Assembly (NCBI RefSeq): GCF_008274585.1
Contig: NZ_VTRT01000003.1
Location: 124,001-188,000 of the forward strand
Reading direction: 5' to 3'
Origin: Pedobacter sp. BS3
GTDB taxonomy: Bacteria > Bacteroidota > Bacteroidia > Sphingobacteriales > Sphingobacteriaceae
DNA length: 64,000 bases
This document shows, in pieces, positions 18,701 to 25,744 of this stretch (its first letter is position 1; every line of letters starts with the position of its first letter). A program made the position numbers and the translations under genes. Below the pieces are notes generated by a model. That model was not told the origin of the DNA, did not search any database, and saw nothing but the letters and a program-made list of their open reading frames with translations.

Positions 18701-21339
18701 GGGCACAGCGTGAACAACGCGACAACCCTACAGAAGCGTCCATGCTTTCGTTTACAGCCAATAAAACCAAATTTACCGTCGGCGAAAACATCGTGCTAAC
18801 CATTCCTACCGCTAAGAACGGCCGGGCGCTTATTTCCATAGAAAATGGCAGCAAGATTTTAAAAACCTATTGGACGGATACCCGTGCGGGACAAACACAA
18901 TTTACATTCAGGGCCGAAAAGGAAATGGCGCCTAACGTATTTGCCAATGTTACGCTGCTGCAGCCTCACGCCCAAACGGTGAATGACCTGCCTATACGCA
19001 TGTACGGCGCTATTCCGCTCCTTATTGAAGACCCGCAGACCATACTGAAACCGGTTATCAGAATGGCGGATAAGCTGCGTCCCGAAACCGAAAGCAGCAT
19101 CACGGTAAGCGAGCAGCAGGGCAAAGCCATGACGTATACCATCGCCCTGGTTGACGAAGGGCTGCTTGACCTCACCCGCTTTAAAACTCCCGATCCGCAC
19201 AGCGTATTTTACGCCCGTGAAGGTCTCGGTGTAAAAACCTGGGATTTATTTGATAACGTACTGGGCGCCTGGGGCGGCGATTTACAACGCATACTCAGTA
19301 TCGGCGGCGACGGAAGCATCAACCGGAATCTGAACCCGGCCAAGGCCAACCGATTTAAACCCGTAATTAAGTTCATGGGGCCGTTTTACCTGCCTAAAGG
19401 CGATAGTAAAACCCACCGCTTCAAGCTGCCGCAATATGTGGGCGCTGTACGGGCGATGGTCATTGCCGGTCAGGATGGCGCTTATGGCAATGCCGAGAAA
19501 TCGGTGCAGGTTAAAAAGCCGTTAATGCTGATGGCTACCCTGCCGCGGGTAATCGGCCCCGGCGAAACCTTTACCCTACCGGCAACGGTATTTGCCACCG
19601 AAAACAATATCAAAAAGGTCAACGTACAGTTGCAAACCAGGAATCTACAGGTAAGCGGCAGCGCCACACAGCAGATAAGCTACGCACAACCCGGCGAGCA
19701 AATGGTATATTACCAGGTAAAAGTGCCCGAAATTACCGGTGTTGCTACCGTTCGCCTTATCGCACAAAGCGGTACTGAAAAAGCCGTTTATGATACCGAA
19801 ATCGAAATCAGGAACCCGAACCCATATATTACCAATACCACGGCATCAGTTATACAGCCCGGTGATACCTGGAAAACAAGCTATACGGCCATCGGTATAG
19901 CTGGCACCAACTCCGGCAGTGTGGAAGTTTCGTCCATTCCGGCAATCAACCTCAAAAAACGCCTGGGCTTCCTGATACAATACCCGCATGGCTGTGTAGA
20001 GCAAACCACTTCATCCGTATTCCCGCAGTTGTATTTAGACCGGCTGATGGAGCTTTCGCAATCGCAAAAAGCGGGCACCGAACGAAACATTAAAGCCGGT
20101 ATCAACAAATTAAGGGAATTTCAAACGGCCGATGGCGGTTTAAGTTACTGGCCGGGTAATTCCGAAGCCGACGAATGGGGCAGCAACTATGCCGGTCATT
20201 TCCTGGTCGAAGCCCAGAAATCAGGCTATAGCCTTCCTGTTGGTATGCTCGATGGCTTAACCCGGTATCTCAGGAACAAGGCGGCAAACTGGGCGCCCGG
20301 CACGACCAATTTCTATGGCGGCGATTTAGTGCAAGCCTATCGTTTATATGTGCTTGCGCTGGCCGGTAAAGCCGATATCGCGGCCATGAACCGCTTACGG
20401 GCATTTCAGTATCTTTCCGTGAGCGCCAAATGGCGACTCGCCGCGGCTTATAAGTTAGCCGGTCAGACTGATATTGCCGTAAAACTGATTAGCGGACTGG
20501 AAACCAGCATAAAACCCTACCACCAATCGGGCGGCACGTATGGCTCCGATGTTCGCGATGAAGCCATGATACTGGAAACCCTCACCTTGCTTGGTCAGCG
20601 GTCAAAAGCCGTACAACTGGTGCAGCACCTGGCGTCAAAGCTTGGCGAAGATAGCTGGTACAGCACGCAAACTACCGCTTACAGCCTGTTAGCCATCGCC
20701 AAATTCTGCGGTACCGGCAAAAGTCAGCTGAACTATACCTGCACATTAAATGGCAAAAAGGCTGCTGTTCACACCAATAAATACGTAAATACCATGCCGC
20801 TCGACTTTAACGGCAACAGCCTGGTTATCAATAATACCGGCAGCCAGGTGCTGTTTGTCACCGTAACGGTGCAGGGACAGCCTGCCGCGGGGCAGAATAA
20901 TTTCATGCCCAACCGCAACGATGTGCTGCAAATGAACGTCAGCTATAAATATCTGAACGGAAAGCCCATCGACCCTGCCGAAATCAAACAGGGAACAGAC
21001 TTTTACGCCGAAGTCACGTTGAAAAATCCGGGCGGCAGAGGTTATTACGAGCAAATGGCCTTAACGCAGATATTTCCGTCGGGTTGGGAGATTATCAATA
21101 CCCGCTTAAACGACAACGAAGGAGCGCTGGCGTCGTCGCCCTATACGTACCGCGACATCCGCGACGACCGGGTGTTTACCTACTTTAATATCCGGGAATA
21201 CGAAACGCTGACCTTTAAAGTGCTGCTCAACGCGTCGTACGCCGGGAGCTATTACCTGCCGGCCGTTCAATGCGAAGCCATGTACGATAATACCATCAGT
21301 GCGATGGAACGCGGCGAGTGGGTGCAGGTAGTACGGTAA
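15760..21339 (+). CDS. Alpha-2-macroglobulin family protein (bacterial ECAM-like)
   Basis: A 1859-residue periplasmic protease-trapping protein. A single N-terminal membrane segment (residues 13-34) anchors it. Multiple macroglobulin domains follow (SDGLASFELKR, GFIYGERGVWRPGDSIYLSF), with a Tyr/Asp-rich insert near residues 465-520 typical of Bacteroidota members. The thioester motif GCVEQ is intact at residues 1411-1415 (Cys1412, Gln1415), followed by the alpha-helical thioester domain. Such proteins usually sit directly before pbpC, and are thought to protect the cell envelope with that peptidoglycan synthase. Here pbpC is over 1.1 kb further on, beyond a RAYT and REPs. Confidence 0.95.
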   Translation: MKNQNPSSSLSKKLIVIIPAVILLALIAFLVSKRHKSVTDKQRYAQYIDAYTSGIISKKSAIRIHLTGSVQTLGAVGEADKRELFSFSPEIKGKAYWIDAQTIEFRPDEDLSPGKEYDATFHLSEVSPTEKGLEDFDFTFTIMKPGLSLSQNGLVSQNNTSLDYMKLTGEIVTADSEKPETIEKCLQVMYTQQLRVKWQHNPEKKTSVFTIDSIKREKTEQSLQLNWNGDAIHANDNGKEILPVPAVGDFKVLAIKAVQQDEDYALVQFSDPVSVSQDLTGLITLGTLTDLRYTIEGSQVKVYSPDPLEGNYAVTVLQGIENISNKKLQGGVTSNVVFENKLPAVSIEGTGTILPNSGKLLLPFEAINLNAVDVTIIKIYENNVPQFFQSNNYKESNDLRRVGKPVVQKTIRLDEDKSLNLHKKNRFTLDLDKLLKTEPGAIYHVTIGFRQEYNVYKCGSAKQAADNNEDEGAYDYYGYGEKIDEDDDFWERYNNYYPPHYRWNDRDNPCTPSYYTNDRWASRNLMASNIGLMAKRGNDNSMLVAATDLLTTQPLSGITIELLDYQKQVLYTTKTGSDGLASFELKRKPFLLIAKNGSERGYLKLDDGNSLPLSRFDVGGDVIQNGLKGFIYGERGVWRPGDSIYLSFILEDKQQKLPPTYPVTFEFYNPRGQLVQKTINGKPLNGFYTFKTATISTAPTGNWTAKVKAGGAVFQKTVKVETIMPNRLKINFDIGNRTYLTNQNGSAATLSAKWLFGTIAKNLKAKVDVNLNTMQTTFKGFEDYTFDNPTVAFQSQLTSVFEGTLDENGSTRVNTNLNEGHAAPGVLKANFTTKVFEPGGNFSIDNFSIPYHVYSNYLGIRTPQGDKLSGMLVTGKDHRIDFVDVDRDGKLLSGTKTVQLELYKVQWRWWWEQDNQETYANFTQDNYNKILKKDYVTLTNGRGSWTLRINEPEWGRYLILVRDLSGGHVTGKSVYVDWPGWAQREQRDNPTEASMLSFTANKTKFTVGENIVLTIPTAKNGRALISIENGSKILKTYWTDTRAGQTQFTFRAEKEMAPNVFANVTLLQPHAQTVNDLPIRMYGAIPLLIEDPQTILKPVIRMADKLRPETESSITVSEQQGKAMTYTIALVDEGLLDLTRFKTPDPHSVFYAREGLGVKTWDLFDNVLGAWGGDLQRILSIGGDGSINRNLNPAKANRFKPVIKFMGPFYLPKGDSKTHRFKLPQYVGAVRAMVIAGQDGAYGNAEKSVQVKKPLMLMATLPRVIGPGETFTLPATVFATENNIKKVNVQLQTRNLQVSGSATQQISYAQPGEQMVYYQVKVPEITGVATVRLIAQSGTEKAVYDTEIEIRNPNPYITNTTASVIQPGDTWKTSYTAIGIAGTNSGSVEVSSIPAINLKKRLGFLIQYPHGCVEQTTSSVFPQLYLDRLMELSQSQKAGTERNIKAGINKLREFQTADGGLSYWPGNSEADEWGSNYAGHFLVEAQKSGYSLPVGMLDGLTRYLRNKAANWAPGTTNFYGGDLVQAYRLYVLALAGKADIAAMNRLRAFQYLSVSAKWRLAAAYKLAGQTDIAVKLISGLETSIKPYHQSGGTYGSDVRDEAMILETLTLLGQRSKAVQLVQHLASKLGEDSWYSTQTTAYSLLAIAKFCGTGKSQLNYTCTLNGKKAAVHTNKYVNTMPLDFNGNSLVINNTGSQVLFVTVTVQGQPAAGQNNFMPNRNDVLQMNVSYKYLNGKPIDPAEIKQGTDFYAEVTLKNPGGRGYYEQMALTQIFPSGWEIINTRLNDNEGALASSPYTYRDIRDDRVFTYFNIREYETLTFKVLLNASYAGSYYLPAVQCEAMYDNTISAMERGEWVQVVR

Positions 21340-21350
21340 ATGAAGATGGC

Positions 21351-21458
21351 TTTTAGAAAAGCAGGTGCAGTAAAACGTGGGCAACGATAGTCCCGTGTTA
21401 CGCTCATACGCCTACATGCGTTATGCACAAGGCCGGTATCCGCTGCACCCGGGTTTAA
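21351..21458 (-). repeat. Dispersed ~110-bp repeat, copy 1
   Basis: The reverse complement contains GTGCAGCGGATACCGGCCTT, GGCGTATGAGCG, ACACGGGACTATCG and ends CTGCTTTTCTAAAA. Four related copies lie at 28370-28474, 39866-39991, 46382-46480 and 47563-47670. It begins 12 bp after the macroglobulin stop codon. Confidence 0.75.
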
Positions 21459-21496
21459 CTGGCGGGGACTGTGCTGGTATGATGCAAACTAACGCC

Positions 21497-21520
21497 CCGA
21501 TTCGTGTCTCCACGAATCGG
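21497..21520 (+). repeat. REP hairpin 1
   Basis: CCGATTCGTG - tctc - CACGAATCGG, a perfect 10-bp stem with a 4-nt loop, preceded by CTAACGCC. First of the array around the RAYT gene. Confidence 0.8.
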
Positions 21521-21523
21521 TAA

Positions 21524-21594
21524 AAGGAGGCTTGATGGAGACACAAAATCTGGCTTGGATAAATAATAACTAAAATGGATAAGAACCTGTTTAC
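21524..21594 (+). repeat. 71-bp direct duplication containing the RAYT start codon (upstream copy)
   Basis: Identical base for base to 21757-21827, 233 bp downstream. It contains an ATG at 21575 and the codons for MDKNLFT, then runs straight into REP hairpin 2 instead of the rest of the RAYT gene, so it is a decapitated 5' fragment. Confidence 0.85.
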
Positions 21595-21601
21595 TAACGC
21601 C

Positions 21602-21648
21602 CCGGTTCGTGTCTTCACGAATCGGTAAAAAGCATCGTGAAGACACGA
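21602..21648 (+). repeat. REP hairpin 2 with adjoining small hairpin
   Basis: CCGGTTCGTG - tctt - CACGAATCGG (21602-21625, one G-T pair) is followed by TCGTG - aaga - CACGA (21635-21648), in which loop and stem are the inverse of the REP sequence. This pairing of head-to-head units recalls a BIME. Confidence 0.75.
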
Positions 21649-21729
21649 AGCTTGGCCCGGAGATTTGATAATTGATTTAAACAAACGATAATGAGAAAGC
21701 TAATTGCAGCAATCAATATGGCTAACGCC

Positions 21730-21753
21730 CCGGTTCGTGTCTTCACGAACCGG
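21730..21753 (+). repeat. REP hairpin 3
   Basis: CCGGTTCGTG - tctt - CACGAACCGG, a perfect stem 55 bp upstream of the RAYT start codon. The duplicated 71-bp segment follows it. Confidence 0.8.
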
Positions 21754-21807
21754 CATAAGGAGGCTTGATGGAGACACAAAATCTGGCTTGGATAAATAAT
21801 AACTAAA

Positions 21808-22365
21808 ATGGATAAGAACCTGTTTACCGCCCGAAGAAAATCATTTATAGAAACTGGCAAAATTTACTTTTGGACAGCTACCATGAATAAGTGGATGCGC
21901 CTGTTTGAAAATAACTCTTTTAAAATACCGGTTTTAGATTCGTTATCCTATTTGAGCCGGATGGCCAAAATAGATGTTTTTGGATTTGTAATCATGCCCA
22001 ATCACATTCACCTCATCTGGCGGATGAACGCATTAAACGGGAAAGAATCGGCACATGGCTCCTTTTTGAAATATACTGCTCATCAATTCAAGAAACTGAT
22101 GCAGAAAGAGAAGATGAATATGCATCCCTATTTGGTAAACGCCAGTAATAAGCAATATGAATTCTGGCAGAAAGATTCTCTGGCTGTTGAATTGTATAGC
22201 AGAGAGGTAGCCTTTCAAAAATTGGACTATATTCATAACAATCCTTTGGCTGCACATTGGAATCTTGTTACCCATCCCTGTGATTATGAATATTCTTCCG
22301 CATCATTTTATGAATTGGGAGAAAATAAACATACCTTTTTAAAAGATTTAAGATTTGAGTTTTAA
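21808..22365 (+). CDS. REP-associated tyrosine transposase (RAYT, IS200/IS605-type Y1 nuclease)
   Basis: A 185-residue single-stranded-DNA transposase/nuclease-like protein. The HUH motif lies in VIMPNHIHLIW (His66, His68) and the catalytic tyrosine is Tyr141 in DYIHNNPLAAHW, both as in the Y1 transposase family. It has no mobile-element ends of its own; instead it is flanked by REP hairpins (three upstream, two downstream), the standard setting for RAYTs, which are thought to spread or process REPs. Its 5' end is duplicated 233 bp upstream. It interrupts the usual macroglobulin-pbpC gene pair. Confidence 0.9.
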   Translation: MDKNLFTARRKSFIETGKIYFWTATMNKWMRLFENNSFKIPVLDSLSYLSRMAKIDVFGFVIMPNHIHLIWRMNALNGKESAHGSFLKYTAHQFKKLMQKEKMNMHPYLVNASNKQYEFWQKDSLAVELYSREVAFQKLDYIHNNPLAAHWNLVTHPCDYEYSSASFYELGENKHTFLKDLRFEF

Positions 22366-22394
22366 TTTCGCCTTGACTCCTGTCTTCTAACGCC

Positions 22395-22450
22395 CCGATT
22401 CGTGTCTCCACGAATCGGAATAAGAAGCTTCGTGAAGACACGAAGCTTGG
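22395..22450 (+). repeat. REP hairpin 4 with inverted companion hairpin
   Basis: CCGATTCGTG - tctc - CACGAATCGG (22395-22418), then AAGCTTCGTG - aaga - CACGAAGCTT (about 22426-22449). It lies 30 bp after the RAYT stop codon. Confidence 0.75.
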
Positions 22451-22471
22451 CCACACAAAGCTTGGCTTAGA

Positions 22472-24922
22472 ATGATTTTTAACGAAAATACAAATCACGA
22501 TAAACATACGCCCCGGTTCGTGTCTTCACGAATCGGTATAAAAAAGCTTCACGAAAAAATAAATTGGAGCATACTCATCAGCGATGGCGTATTTCTGCTG
22601 CTTTTCCTGGCATTCTGGTTTTCTCTGCCACGGAAATTGTTCCGGTCGCCTACCTCTTACGTTATTGAAGCAGCCGACGGGCGTTTGCTCAGCGCTGCCA
22701 TTGCATCCGATGGGCAATGGCGTTTCCCCCCGCCCGATACCGTTCCGGATAAATTTATCAAGTGCATTCTCGCTTTCGAGGATAAGCGCTTTTACCATCA
22801 TCCGGGTATCGACATTTTCGCTCTGGCACGTGCCATCCGGCAGGATATCCGGGCCAAAGCCATCGTGAGCGGTGGTAGCACCATCAGCATGCAGGTTATT
22901 CGCTTATCGCGAAACAGGGAACGTACCATTGGGCAAAAGTTAGTGGAAATGCTTCTTGCTGTGCGATTGGAATTGCGTTATTCCAAACAGCAGATTATGC
23001 AACTATATGCCGGTAACGCTCCCTTTGGCAGCAACGTAGTTGGTCTTGATGCGGCCGCGTGGCGCTATTACGGACGAAGCGCAGAAAACCTTTCCTGGGG
23101 CGAGATGGCTACGCTGGCCGTATTGCCCAACAGCCCGGCGCTGGTACATCCCGGCAGAAACGAAAAGCAGCTTATCCGCAAACGCAACCAGCTCATTGAC
23201 CGTTTGCACGAGCTCGGGTACATCGACCCGTCAACCGCCGAACTTTCCAAGCTGGAGCCTGTTCCCGGAAAACCGTTTCCTTTGCCCAATGAAGCTCCTC
23301 ACCTGCTCAGTCGTTTTAAAACCGAAAGGTCAAAGCTCCATGTGTCATCCACTCGGATTATCACCACCATCAATTATAACCTGCAAACCCAGATTAACGA
23401 TTTACTGAAACGTTACAATAACCGTTACCGGGCCAATGATATCAATAATATTGCTGCCCTGGTGCTGGACGTAAAAACTGGTACTGTGCGGTGTTACGCC
23501 GGTAATATCTATGAGCCAGCCAATAAAGAGCTGGAAAGTCACGTGGATATGATACGTGCGCCTCGAAGCCCGGGCAGCACGCTGAAACCCTTGCTCTATG
23601 CCAGCATGCTTACCGATGGCTTTTTATTACCCCACACACTGGTGCCCGATATTCCAACCCAGATTGCCGGTTATTCGCCGCAAAACTATGATTTAGGCTA
23701 CGATGGCGCCATCCCCGCAGATAAGGCGCTCAGTCGTTCGCTGAATGTACCAGCAGTCCGTATGCTTCAGCAATATAAATACGAGCGCTTTTATGACCAG
23801 CTGAAAAAGCTCGGTTTCTCCACCCTCACCCAGCCCGCCGACCATTATGGACTATCGCTGATACTGGGCGGCAGCGAGGTAACTCTGTGGGATTTGGCAC
23901 GAACCTATATGGGTATGGCCCGGACATTAAACCATTTTAACGATTACCGGGGCCGCTACAATCCGCACGATTACGACAATCCGGTTTATATCCGGCAAAA
24001 TGCCCCGGAACATATCCGGGTTGACCATTTACCGGCCAGGTATATATTAGACCATGCGGCAATCTGGTCGGCCTTTAACGCCATGGAAGAAGTGATGCGT
24101 CCCGGCGATGAAGGCTTATGGGAGCAGTTTACCTCGTCGCAGCGTATCGCCTGGAAAACCGGAACAAGCTTTGGCTTTCGTGATGCCTGGGCCGTGGGGT
24201 TAACACCCGGATATGTAGTATGCGTATGGGTGGGCAATGCCGACGGCGAAGGACGCCCGGGTCTTACCGGAATTGAAGCGGCGGCTCCGGTACTGTTTGA
24301 TATTTTCAGGTTGCTGCCACAAGGCAAATGGTTCCCAGTTCCTAAAACCAAGCTCAGAAAACTGAAAGTTTGCAAGCAAAGCGGGTATAAGGCCGGCGAT
24401 TACTGTACCGATATTGTCGAAGAGCTTGTTCCGGCAGCGGGATTACGCACCCCGGTTTGCCCCTATCACCGCCTCATCCACCTGGATAAAACCGGCACGT
24501 ACCAGGTCACCGACCGTTGCGAAAGCGTGGTTAATATGATTCACAGATCGTGGTTCGTGCTTCCTCCTTCTATGGAATACTACTATAAGATCCGCAATAG
24601 CGGTTACAAAATGTTGCCTCCTTTTAAACCGGGCTGCGATGATACCGGCAGCAATGCGGTAATGGATATGATCTATCCTAAAAACAACGCATCGGTATAT
24701 ATTCCATTAGAAATTGACGGCAGCCGCGGTAAGCTGATCCTTTCGGTAGCGCACCGTAATCCCGGTATTACCATTTACTGGCACATCGATAATCAATATA
24801 TCGGCAGCACACGAAGCTTTCATCAGATGGCTGTAAGTCCGCCACCCGGCAGGCATATCCTCACCTTGGTCGATGAAAACGGTGAGCGTTTGGTACAAAC
24901 GTTTACGATATTGGAGAAGTAA
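22472..24922 (+). CDS. pbpC: Penicillin-binding protein 1C (peptidoglycan glycosyltransferase/transpeptidase)
   Basis: An 816-residue membrane-anchored peptidoglycan synthase-like protein. One transmembrane segment (36-52) precedes the GT51 domain with catalytic Glu103 in FEDKRFYHHPG and GGSTISMQVIRL. The transpeptidase domain has SPGSTLKP (Ser369, Lys372), SRSLNVPA and KTGTS, and the C-terminus carries a BiPBP_C domain. The first 27 residues are odd: they are encoded by a REP hairpin (22513-22536) and its flank, with no ribosome-binding site before the 22472 ATG and no ATG in frame after the REP until well into the gene. The true start may be a non-ATG codon. Confidence 0.92.
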   Translation: MIFNENTNHDKHTPRFVSSRIGIKKLHEKINWSILISDGVFLLLFLAFWFSLPRKLFRSPTSYVIEAADGRLLSAAIASDGQWRFPPPDTVPDKFIKCILAFEDKRFYHHPGIDIFALARAIRQDIRAKAIVSGGSTISMQVIRLSRNRERTIGQKLVEMLLAVRLELRYSKQQIMQLYAGNAPFGSNVVGLDAAAWRYYGRSAENLSWGEMATLAVLPNSPALVHPGRNEKQLIRKRNQLIDRLHELGYIDPSTAELSKLEPVPGKPFPLPNEAPHLLSRFKTERSKLHVSSTRIITTINYNLQTQINDLLKRYNNRYRANDINNIAALVLDVKTGTVRCYAGNIYEPANKELESHVDMIRAPRSPGSTLKPLLYASMLTDGFLLPHTLVPDIPTQIAGYSPQNYDLGYDGAIPADKALSRSLNVPAVRMLQQYKYERFYDQLKKLGFSTLTQPADHYGLSLILGGSEVTLWDLARTYMGMARTLNHFNDYRGRYNPHDYDNPVYIRQNAPEHIRVDHLPARYILDHAAIWSAFNAMEEVMRPGDEGLWEQFTSSQRIAWKTGTSFGFRDAWAVGLTPGYVVCVWVGNADGEGRPGLTGIEAAAPVLFDIFRLLPQGKWFPVPKTKLRKLKVCKQSGYKAGDYCTDIVEELVPAAGLRTPVCPYHRLIHLDKTGTYQVTDRCESVVNMIHRSWFVLPPSMEYYYKIRNSGYKMLPPFKPGCDDTGSNAVMDMIYPKNNASVYIPLEIDGSRGKLILSVAHRNPGITIYWHIDNQYIGSTRSFHQMAVSPPPGRHILTLVDENGERLVQTFTILEK
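22513..22536 (+). repeat. REP hairpin 5, inside the predicted 5' end of pbpC
   Basis: CCGGTTCGTG - tctt - CACGAATCGG. If translation starts at 22472 this hairpin encodes residues 14-22 of PBP1C (RFVSSRIG region) without a stop codon. Confidence 0.8.
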
Positions 24923-24948
24923 GCCGGTTATTTATTGATCATTGTTTG

Positions 24949-24968
24949 GTTGATCGTATACGATCAAC
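24949..24968. terminator. Palindrome between convergent pbpC and CAP-domain gene
   Basis: GTTGATCGTATACGATCAAC is a perfect 20-bp palindrome, 26 bp after the pbpC stop and 40 bp before the stop of the leftward gene. It may act as a two-way terminator; the absence of a loop makes a protein-binding site an alternative. Confidence 0.45.
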
Positions 24969-25008
24969 TGCTTTTGACTTCTGTTTTTAACCTTAACTTA
25001 AAAACTCT

Positions 25009-25668
25009 TTAATGTAACGCTACAAAATCTATAACTGAGCAAAACCGGTAAGAAGGATGACGGGCGATACTTACGCCGACAAAATTAAAGCGATAACTGG
25101 TATTCAGTATATTGATACGATGCCCCAACGAAGGTACGCCTTTATCAAGCAGCAGGTTGCATACAATGTTCAGGCCTTTGCTGTTACCAAATTCACAGTT
25201 CTCGGCCAAAGCTTTTCGCGGGTAAATTTTGCCAATACGCATAGCCGGCGTGGTTCCTGTGCTCGAAATATGTCCTGTAAGGTTGTGCCGGTTCAGGTCA
25301 CCGGCCTGGTTGGCCGCTACCTGGCATAAGGCTTTATCGGGGTAAAGCATAGGCAATCCTTTAATTTGTTGCAGATCTTTTTTTAGCGACTTATAATAGG
25401 ATGTGTGTTTTTCAATCTTAAGCTCATCGTAATTGCTGTACTGCTTCATTTCTTCGTTGTTGGCTTCAACATATTCCATAAAGCAGGTTTTAAAAAACTT
25501 CTCGCCGTCAAGGCGGGCAAGATTCATATAAAAGATAATATTTTTCTCCTCGGCGCTTAGATAGTTTGCATTGGCTGCGGTATTGGCAGCTTTCAATTCC
25601 CCGGAAGTCCAGGTTTGTGCATAAACAGGTACATACAATATCCAAAATAAGGCGGTGAGTAATTTCAT
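25009..25668 (-). CDS. Secreted CAP-domain (SCP/PR-1-like) protein
   Basis: About 219 residues with a signal peptide (MKLLTALFWILYVPVYA). The CAP fold is shown by ARLDGEKFFKTCF, the HNLTGHISSTG segment, ALAENCEFG and the LGHRINILNTSY motif, which carries a conserved His. I use the ATG at 25668 because it begins directly at the signal peptide; an in-frame ATG at 25686 adds six residues. Bacterial CAP proteins are extracellular and mostly uncharacterised. It is convergent with pbpC. Confidence 0.8.
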   Translation of the reverse strand: MKLLTALFWILYVPVYAQTWTSGELKAANTAANANYLSAEEKNIIFYMNLARLDGEKFFKTCFMEYVEANNEEMKQYSNYDELKIEKHTSYYKSLKKDLQQIKGLPMLYPDKALCQVAANQAGDLNRHNLTGHISSTGTTPAMRIGKIYPRKALAENCEFGNSKGLNIVCNLLLDKGVPSLGHRINILNTSYRFNFVGVSIARHPSYRFCSVIDFVALH

Positions 25669-25744
25669 AACCGGCATATAACGCAAATCGTGTCCTGATA
25701 TTTTACCAGTATGGCCGTAAGCCGGTTTGCCGGAACAATATCTG

